NCBI GenBank assembly: GCA_017425345.1
Contig: JAFOML010000032.1
Location: 1 to 18,058, forward strand
Length of the DNA: 18,058 nt
DNA from: Eubacterium sp.
Lineage (GTDB): Bacteria; Bacillota_A; Clostridia; Peptostreptococcales; Anaerovoracaceae
Direction: 5' to 3'
This document shows positions 13,917 through 18,058 of the stretch, one piece after another. The position numbers and the translations under genes are program-made. The notes beneath the pieces were generated by a model. It did not search any database, was not told where the DNA came from, and worked only from the letters and a program-made list of their open reading frames with translations. The stretch's first letter is position 1. Each line of letters begins with the position of its first letter.

Positions 13917-15074
13917 TCAGACTTCTCCTCTAAGCCGCTTGACTAACCTGTCGCTGATCAGATCTTCCCATTCCACGACCTCGATCCCAAGCTCCGATGC
14001 GCGCATGCGCATAAGCGACCGGCTCTTCGTCACCGGCGCGGAGGTCACGATCATCGCGCGGGATCCCCTCCCGCCGAACCGATCCCGTAGGATCGCCAGT
14101 TCGTTGAGAGCAGGCGTTACGATCTCATTCGTTTTACAGCTGATGAACATCGGCCGTACCCCTTCGACAGCCATCACGTCGATCTCATTTGTCACAGCAT
14201 TTCGCTGTGTCAGGCCGCCGTCCCAGTTGACGACCGCGCTGAGGACCACATCATCAAAGCATCCTGCCTCGAGGCACGAACAGTATACCTTGAGTTCCAG
14301 CACGGAACCGATATCCCGAAGCCAGAACCGGACTGTCTCATCCGGGAACCGGAACTGCACCTGGTCGCCTCTGGTTTCCAGATTCAGGATCAGGCGTTTT
14401 TCCGCAAGGCTGACGAGAAGTCCTTCATCCACCGTAACCATGCCCTGATCCACCCGGACGGTACGTTCTCCGGAAGCGGTCAGAACACCCTCCTCTGAGG
14501 AGGAGATCGCCTGAATATAGCCGATCTGCCTGCGCCAGATCCGGCGGTACTTCTGAAACACCGAAAACAGATCATCGATCTGCGGGAGCTTCTCCTTCAG
14601 GATCTGATTGTCCTCTCTGCCCGGAAGCAGCGTTCCGCCGGCCATCAGAAAACAGGACATGGCATCCAGCTTGACATTGCACGGCAGATCCCGTGCAAAC
14701 GGAGCATTTTTGATCTCAAAGAAGGAATTACGCTTCCGGCTATACGTATACACGGCAGCCTTTCCGCTGACGGCTCCGGCTGCAAAAAGAGCAGCATCGG
14801 TACCGCCCGCAATATCGATCGCGCAGTCTTCTCTTGTGTCCAGTACATTCTGCAGCTGTTTTTCAATCTTGGCCGCATCCAGCAGACTCACCGGGATGAT
14901 GGTCAGTTTGACCGGGCACTTGCGATACTGAAAATACTTCGTCAGAGTTTCTTTCAGCGCGCTTTTCTTCACTTCCGGCGGGCAGAGGATCACGGTCTCT
15001 TCCGGGCGGAACACCTCAGTCCCCAGCACGTTTTCGATCGGCCGCTCATCATATAATTCGATCAAAGTCTTCAT
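13917..15074 (-). CDS. CARF-domain DUF1887 protein, Card1/Can2-like PD-(D/E)xK nuclease
   Basis: The protein has 385 residues, close to the size of characterised Card1-type proteins. The N-terminal CARF-like half starts TLIELYDERPIENVLGTEVF and has the ligand-loop motif DIAGGTDAALFAAG (87-100). A linker of about 150-245 leads to a restriction-endonuclease-like domain with Glu260 (SVLELKVY), Asp299 (NEIDVMAV) and Lys314 (FISCKT), followed by ALNELAILRDRFGG. Known relatives bind cyclic tetra-adenylate made by type III CRISPR complexes and cut DNA and/or RNA. No cas gene or CRISPR array is present here, so the signal source is unknown. The residue two before Lys314 is Ser312, not Glu or Asp. It starts 13 bp behind the class V PLP enzyme gene with GGAG 8 nt before the ATG, so the two form an operon. 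Confidence 0.83.
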   Translation of the reverse strand: MKTLIELYDERPIENVLGTEVFRPEETVILCPPEVKKSALKETLTKYFQYRKCPVKLTIIPVSLLDAAKIEKQLQNVLDTREDCAIDIAGGTDAALFAAGAVSGKAAVYTYSRKRNSFFEIKNAPFARDLPCNVKLDAMSCFLMAGGTLLPGREDNQILKEKLPQIDDLFSVFQKYRRIWRRQIGYIQAISSSEEGVLTASGERTVRVDQGMVTVDEGLLVSLAEKRLILNLETRGDQVQFRFPDETVRFWLRDIGSVLELKVYCSCLEAGCFDDVVLSAVVNWDGGLTQRNAVTNEIDVMAVEGVRPMFISCKTNEIVTPALNELAILRDRFGGRGSRAMIVTSAPVTKSRSLMRMRASELGIEVVEWEDLISDRLVKRLRGEV

Positions 15075-15087
15075 CTAATCATCTCCA

Positions 15088-16560
15088 TCAGTACTCCGGC
15101 ACCGCCACGATGTATTCCTCGACATCCTTTTTCGCTTCTTCCACGGCTTTTGGCAGGATCTCCAGGAACTCATCCACCTCTTCTTCCGTATTATAGATTC
15201 CGAAGCTTATACGGATCATTCCCGGTGTGTTGACATCCGAGCACTCTGCAAACCCGTGGACCTCCTCATCCGAGATCCCCATCAGTCTCCACACATACGG
15301 ATTGGCGCAGAACGCGCCTCTTCTGGTCGCGATGCCATAGTAGTTTGACAGGCGCTGCGCCAGGACGTAGGAATTCAGATCGCTGAAATTAAACGTCACG
15401 ACGCCGACGCGGTCGTCGATATTCTCAGTATCACCGTACAGGATAATGTTATCCATCTTCTTCAGTCCGTCGATCAGCTTGCGGTTCAGCACCTTCTCGT
15501 GCTCTTCGATCTGATCGAATCCGACCTCCTGCAGAATGTCAATCGCCTTTCCGAGACCGACCACACCCGGATAATTCGGGGATCCGGCCTCATAGCGCTT
15601 CGGTACTTCCGCATAGCTCTGCCAGTCATCTCCGACGATCTGGATGGTGCCGCCGCCGTAAAACTCCGGCATGTGCTTTCTCATGATGTTGATTTTGCCA
15701 ACAACAGCGCCTCCGCCGTAAGGCGAGTACATCTTATGCGCAGAGAAGACGAAAAAGTCGATATCCTCCGCCCGGGTCTTTCCCTTCATCGAGAACTGCC
15801 GGTGAGCGACGATCTGCGCGCCGTCGACGATGATCTTCGCGCCGTATTTATGCGCCAGCTTCGCGACGCGGTGCACGTCCGTCACGTAGCCGGTCACGTT
15901 CGAAGCGGCTGTGACGGTGACATATTTCACCTTGTTCTTCTTCAGCAGCTTCTCAAGATCGCCGTACTTGACGCGTCCCTGCTTGTCAACCTCCGCATAG
16001 ATGACCTTCGCCCGCTCTCTCCACGGCAGGTCGTTCGAGTGGTGCTCGATGCGGGTCGCCAGAATCAGGTCGCCCTTCTTCACCAGCGCAGAGGCCAGCT
16101 TGTTCAGGCCGTCCGTGGTGTTATTGACGTAGAAGCAGGTGTACTTTTCCGGATTCGCATTGACAAAATCCAGTACCTTATCCTTCGTATTCTCATAGAT
16201 TTCCGTCGAATGGTTCGATTTCGGCGAAAAGCCTCGTCCAATCGATCCATACTCCGCAAACTCCTTGTCGACCTCCTCCATGACCGGGCGCAGCACCGGA
16301 GTCGTCGCCGCGTTGTCAAAATTGATGACCGTCTTTTCCGTTCCGTCCTCCAGCGTCATCGGTTCATCGATCCCGACGATATAGTCCCGGATATTGTCCA
16401 GCGAATAGTCGCCGGCGGTATCCGAAGATTCTGCCGCAGAAGACGGTTCCGCCGCAGCGCTGCCACCCTCGCCTGCCCCGCTGACACACGCGGTCAGAAG
16501 ACAAATACTCAGGGCTGCGATCAGAAGCAGATACTCTATGATCCTGACACTCTTCCTCAT
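15088..16560 (-). CDS. Class V PLP-dependent aminotransferase/cysteine desulfurase-fold protein with lipoprotein signal
   Basis: The protein has 490 residues. Residues 1-25 form a lipoprotein signal peptide (charged start, hydrophobic core, lipobox LTAC with Cys25), followed by a Ser/Ala/Gly linker to about 50. The rest is a complete class V fold: FDNAATTP (81-88), His173 and Asn176 (EHHSND), Asp246 (VDGAQ), the PLP lysine Lys276 (FSAHKMYSPYGG) and a possible persulfide Cys418 (RRGAFCANPY). Members normally use cysteine, selenocysteine or other amino acids in the cytoplasm, so an exported form is unexpected. AGGAGG 6 nt upstream supports the start that includes the signal. It follows the ammonia-lyase gene by 43 bp and precedes the CARF nuclease gene by 13 bp. 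The fold is certain; substrate and true location are not. Confidence 0.85.
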   Translation of the reverse strand: MRKSVRIIEYLLLIAALSICLLTACVSGAGEGGSAAAEPSSAAESSDTAGDYSLDNIRDYIVGIDEPMTLEDGTEKTVINFDNAATTPVLRPVMEEVDKEFAEYGSIGRGFSPKSNHSTEIYENTKDKVLDFVNANPEKYTCFYVNNTTDGLNKLASALVKKGDLILATRIEHHSNDLPWRERAKVIYAEVDKQGRVKYGDLEKLLKKNKVKYVTVTAASNVTGYVTDVHRVAKLAHKYGAKIIVDGAQIVAHRQFSMKGKTRAEDIDFFVFSAHKMYSPYGGGAVVGKINIMRKHMPEFYGGGTIQIVGDDWQSYAEVPKRYEAGSPNYPGVVGLGKAIDILQEVGFDQIEEHEKVLNRKLIDGLKKMDNIILYGDTENIDDRVGVVTFNFSDLNSYVLAQRLSNYYGIATRRGAFCANPYVWRLMGISDEEVHGFAECSDVNTPGMIRISFGIYNTEEEVDEFLEILPKAVEEAKKDVEEYIVAVPEY

Positions 16561-16590
16561 AATGACCTCCTAACTCTCATCTTTCCCCTT

Positions 16591-16620
16591 ATTGTATCAT
16601 GCGTTACTGCAGTAAAGCAA
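16591..16620 (-). promoter_or_regulatory. Candidate internal promoter for the class V enzyme and CARF gene pair
   Basis: On the minus strand an extended -10, TGaTACAAT (-10 hexamer at 16591-16596), lies 30 bp before the start codon. A -35, TTGCTT (16615-16620), with an 18-bp spacer overlaps the last codons of the ammonia-lyase gene. It would let the two downstream genes be transcribed without the first. Confidence 0.5.
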
Positions 16621-17794
16621 GAATCTCCCGGTATCCATCCGGGTCGGTATCCCCCTCCGTGCTCACGAGCAGGATCACAGATGATTCAGTGATCCCAAAC
16701 AATTCGCGGAGTTTCTGGGAGCGCAGGATTTTGCGCAAAACCCCATACGTCACAGCCCCGGACTCTCCGGACACGACGGCAGGATCCTCTCCTTCCGGGC
16801 TTGCGTATGCCCGCATGCCCTGCTCCGTGACGCTGTCCCTGCAGGACACAAAGAATGCGGAATGATCCCGGATCGTCGGCCACGTAACGCCGCAGGGCGT
16901 GCCGCAGTTCAGGCCTGCCATAATCGTCTCCGGATTTCCGGGGATCGTATGCGCGCTGCCATCTTCCGCCCGGACCGACTGATAGATGCAGGCCGCCTCT
17001 TCCGGCTCCACAATCGTCACGACCGGCTTCTCTTCCCCGGCGCTGCGCAGGAAATAGGATTCTATGCCGCCTGCCATCGCGCCGACTCCGGCCTGCAGGA
17101 AGATGTGTGTGGGGCGCTTCCCTCCCATCTGCTGTTCTGCTTCCGCAGCGAGTGTGAGATACCCCTCGATGATCCACTTCGGATAGGTCTCGTAACCGTC
17201 CCAGGATGTGTCCTGCACCAGGATCCATCCGTTCTCCTCCGCGAGCTTCTCCGCAAAGGCTATCGTCCCGTCGTAATTATATTCCGTGATTGCGGCTTCG
17301 GCGGTTCCGGCTTCTTCGATCGCGCGCCTCCTGGCTTCGACCGACCCCTTCGGCATATAGACATGCGCCCGGCAGCCGAACAGCTTCGCAGCCCAGGAGA
17401 TGCCCTTTCCATGGTTTCCGTCGGTCGCGGTGACAAAATCTATCTCCCCGCACCTCTTCCGCACATCTTCTTCCAAAAATGCAGTGTAATCCACAGTATC
17501 CGGGTCAAATCCCAGCTTCTCGCAGAGGATCCGGAAAATACAGTAGCTTCCGCCGAGACCTTTAAACGCTTTCAGTCCAAACCGCGAGGACTCATCCTTG
17601 ACGAAGATCGAGTCCACCTGAAAACGGTTCGCTGCCGCTTTTAAAGAAACCAGCTCCGTCTCCCGGTAGTCCGGAAGGCTTCTGTGGAAGCGCAGCGCGC
17701 GTCCGGCATCCTCCGGGCCAAAAGGAGGATCGTTCTTTTCTTTAGACATTTCATTTGCAAGGATGCTGAACTCATCAAAAATATATTCCTTCAT
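16604..17794 (-). CDS. dpaL: Diaminopropionate ammonia-lyase (PLP fold type II)
   Basis: The enzyme converts 2,3-diaminopropionate to pyruvate and two ammonia. The family opening LRFHRSLPDYRETELVSLKA is followed by the PLP lysine in GLKAFKGLGGSY (Lys82 counted from the ATG at 17806), TATDGNHGKGISWAA as the phosphate and substrate loop, and SGESGAVTYG near the C-terminus. These match E. coli YgeX/DpaL rather than threonine dehydratase. Length from 17806 is 400 residues. I prefer the ATG at 17794 (396 residues) because GAGG lies 7 nt before it, although 17806 is also in frame. Upstream there is only a weak promoter candidate (TTGCAA 17887-17892, GAAAAT 17864-17869). It is the first gene of a same-strand run with the class V enzyme and the CARF nuclease, with no visible biochemical link to the latter. 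Confidence 0.9.
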   Translation of the reverse strand: MKEYIFDEFSILANEMSKEKNDPPFGPEDAGRALRFHRSLPDYRETELVSLKAAANRFQVDSIFVKDESSRFGLKAFKGLGGSYCIFRILCEKLGFDPDTVDYTAFLEEDVRKRCGEIDFVTATDGNHGKGISWAAKLFGCRAHVYMPKGSVEARRRAIEEAGTAEAAITEYNYDGTIAFAEKLAEENGWILVQDTSWDGYETYPKWIIEGYLTLAAEAEQQMGGKRPTHIFLQAGVGAMAGGIESYFLRSAGEEKPVVTIVEPEEAACIYQSVRAEDGSAHTIPGNPETIMAGLNCGTPCGVTWPTIRDHSAFFVSCRDSVTEQGMRAYASPEGEDPAVVSGESGAVTYGVLRKILRSQKLRELFGITESSVILLVSTEGDTDPDGYREILALLQ

Positions 17795-17900
17795 AAGGCG
17801 CCTCATTTCTATTTCCTATTTCCCATATATGCGTCGATCTCCCGCATCCGTTCGTTCTGTAATATTTTCTCATATTCCTGGCATCATTGCAAACAGTTAA

Positions 17901-18058
17901 GCGGCCCGAAGGCCGCTCTTTAAGTCGGAGCGTAGCTCCTGGCGTGCTCGCACGTCAAGGACGTAGCGAACGACTGCAACGGGCGCCGGGAGCTTCAGCT
18001 CCTCCGGGTTTCAGTGGGGGATTATAACCCACCACTGAAAGTCGGAAATGGAACCCGC
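17901..18058. other. Cluster of short inverted repeats at the window edge; possible structured RNA or mobile-element end
   Basis: No protein is supported here. Successive hairpins are gcggcc/ggccgc with a cgaa loop (17901-17916), ggagc/gctcc (17927-17939), cgtg/cacg (17943-17954), ccgggagct/agctcctccgg with a 2-nt bulge (17986-18007), and a long one, tttcagtggggg/cccaccactgaaa with one bulged A (18009-18040). The small loops and close packing resemble a folded RNA, such as the reRNA/omega-RNA region or subterminal hairpins of IS200/IS605-type elements. The partner gene, if any, lies beyond 18058, and I cannot assign an RNA family. Confidence 0.5.

Noticed and set aside
13856..15087. CRISPR array near the CARF gene
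   Set aside because: I looked for regularly spaced direct repeats around the gene and through the window and found none. The only repeat there is the terminator stem.
15088..16560. Class V enzyme as the missing taurine aminotransferase of the sulfonate pathway
   Set aside because: Taurine-pyruvate and taurine-2-oxoglutarate aminotransferases are fold type I class III enzymes. This protein has the desulfurase-type motifs, a lipoprotein signal and a separate operon.
15499..16692. Plus-strand open frame opposite the class V enzyme gene
   Set aside because: It runs across the intergenic ribosome site and promoter of the real gene and is a shadow of its coding frame.
17864..17892. Promoter for the ammonia-lyase gene (TTGCAA, 17 bp, GAAAAT)
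   Set aside because: The -10 is poor and there is no extended element. It is mentioned in the gene entry but not listed as a feature.

Overview
The window looks like a stretch of chromosome from an anaerobic Firmicute, most likely a Clostridia-class gut or sediment fermenter. The reasons are AGGAGG-type ribosome binding sites, sigma-A style promoters, a NiaR-type 3H repressor, a membrane-anchored L,D-transpeptidase, oxygen-sensitive glycyl-radical chemistry and an IS150-type IS3 element. Base composition is moderate (about half GC by eye). I cannot place it to genus.

Layout from left to right. (1) Positions 1-1030 hold the right part of an IS3-family element: the end of orfA, a complete orfB with a DD(35)E triad, a -1 frameshift heptamer, and a right terminal inverted repeat that ends just downstream of the next gene. 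(2) Positions 1055-4778, all minus strand, hold niaR (3H-domain repressor), an MsbA-like ABC exporter 4 bp behind it, and an L,D-transpeptidase with its own promoter. (3) Positions 4943-12295, minus strand, form one tight operon read in the order tauC-tauA-tauB, iron-type alcohol dehydrogenase, glycyl-radical activating enzyme, glycyl radical enzyme (GRE). Several stop/start codons overlap, and a near-consensus promoter lies upstream. (4) A plus-strand aldehyde dehydrogenase (12425-13852) diverges from that operon and ends in a strong bidirectional terminator. (5) Positions 13917-17806, minus strand, hold a diaminopropionate ammonia-lyase, a class V PLP enzyme carrying a lipoprotein signal, and a CARF-domain DUF1887/Card1-like nuclease. 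(6) The last ~160 bases are a dense series of inverted repeats with no protein call.

The central reading is that region 3-4 is an organosulfonate fermentation module. A taurine/sulfonate-type ABC importer feeds a GRE, an alcohol dehydrogenase resembling 4-hydroxybutyrate dehydrogenase handles an acidic aldehyde (sulfoacetaldehyde or 3-sulfopropionaldehyde are the natural sulfonate counterparts), and the divergent aldehyde dehydrogenase may provide the oxidative branch. Whether the GRE cleaves C-S (isethionate or dihydroxypropanesulfonate lyase) or dehydrates (dihydroxypropanesulfonate dehydratase) cannot be decided from reading alone.

The second unusual locus is region 5. A PLP enzyme of the cysteine-desulfurase fold appears to be exported as a lipoprotein, and it is followed after 13 bp by a stand-alone cyclic-oligonucleotide-sensing nuclease gene, with no CRISPR array or cas gene in the window.
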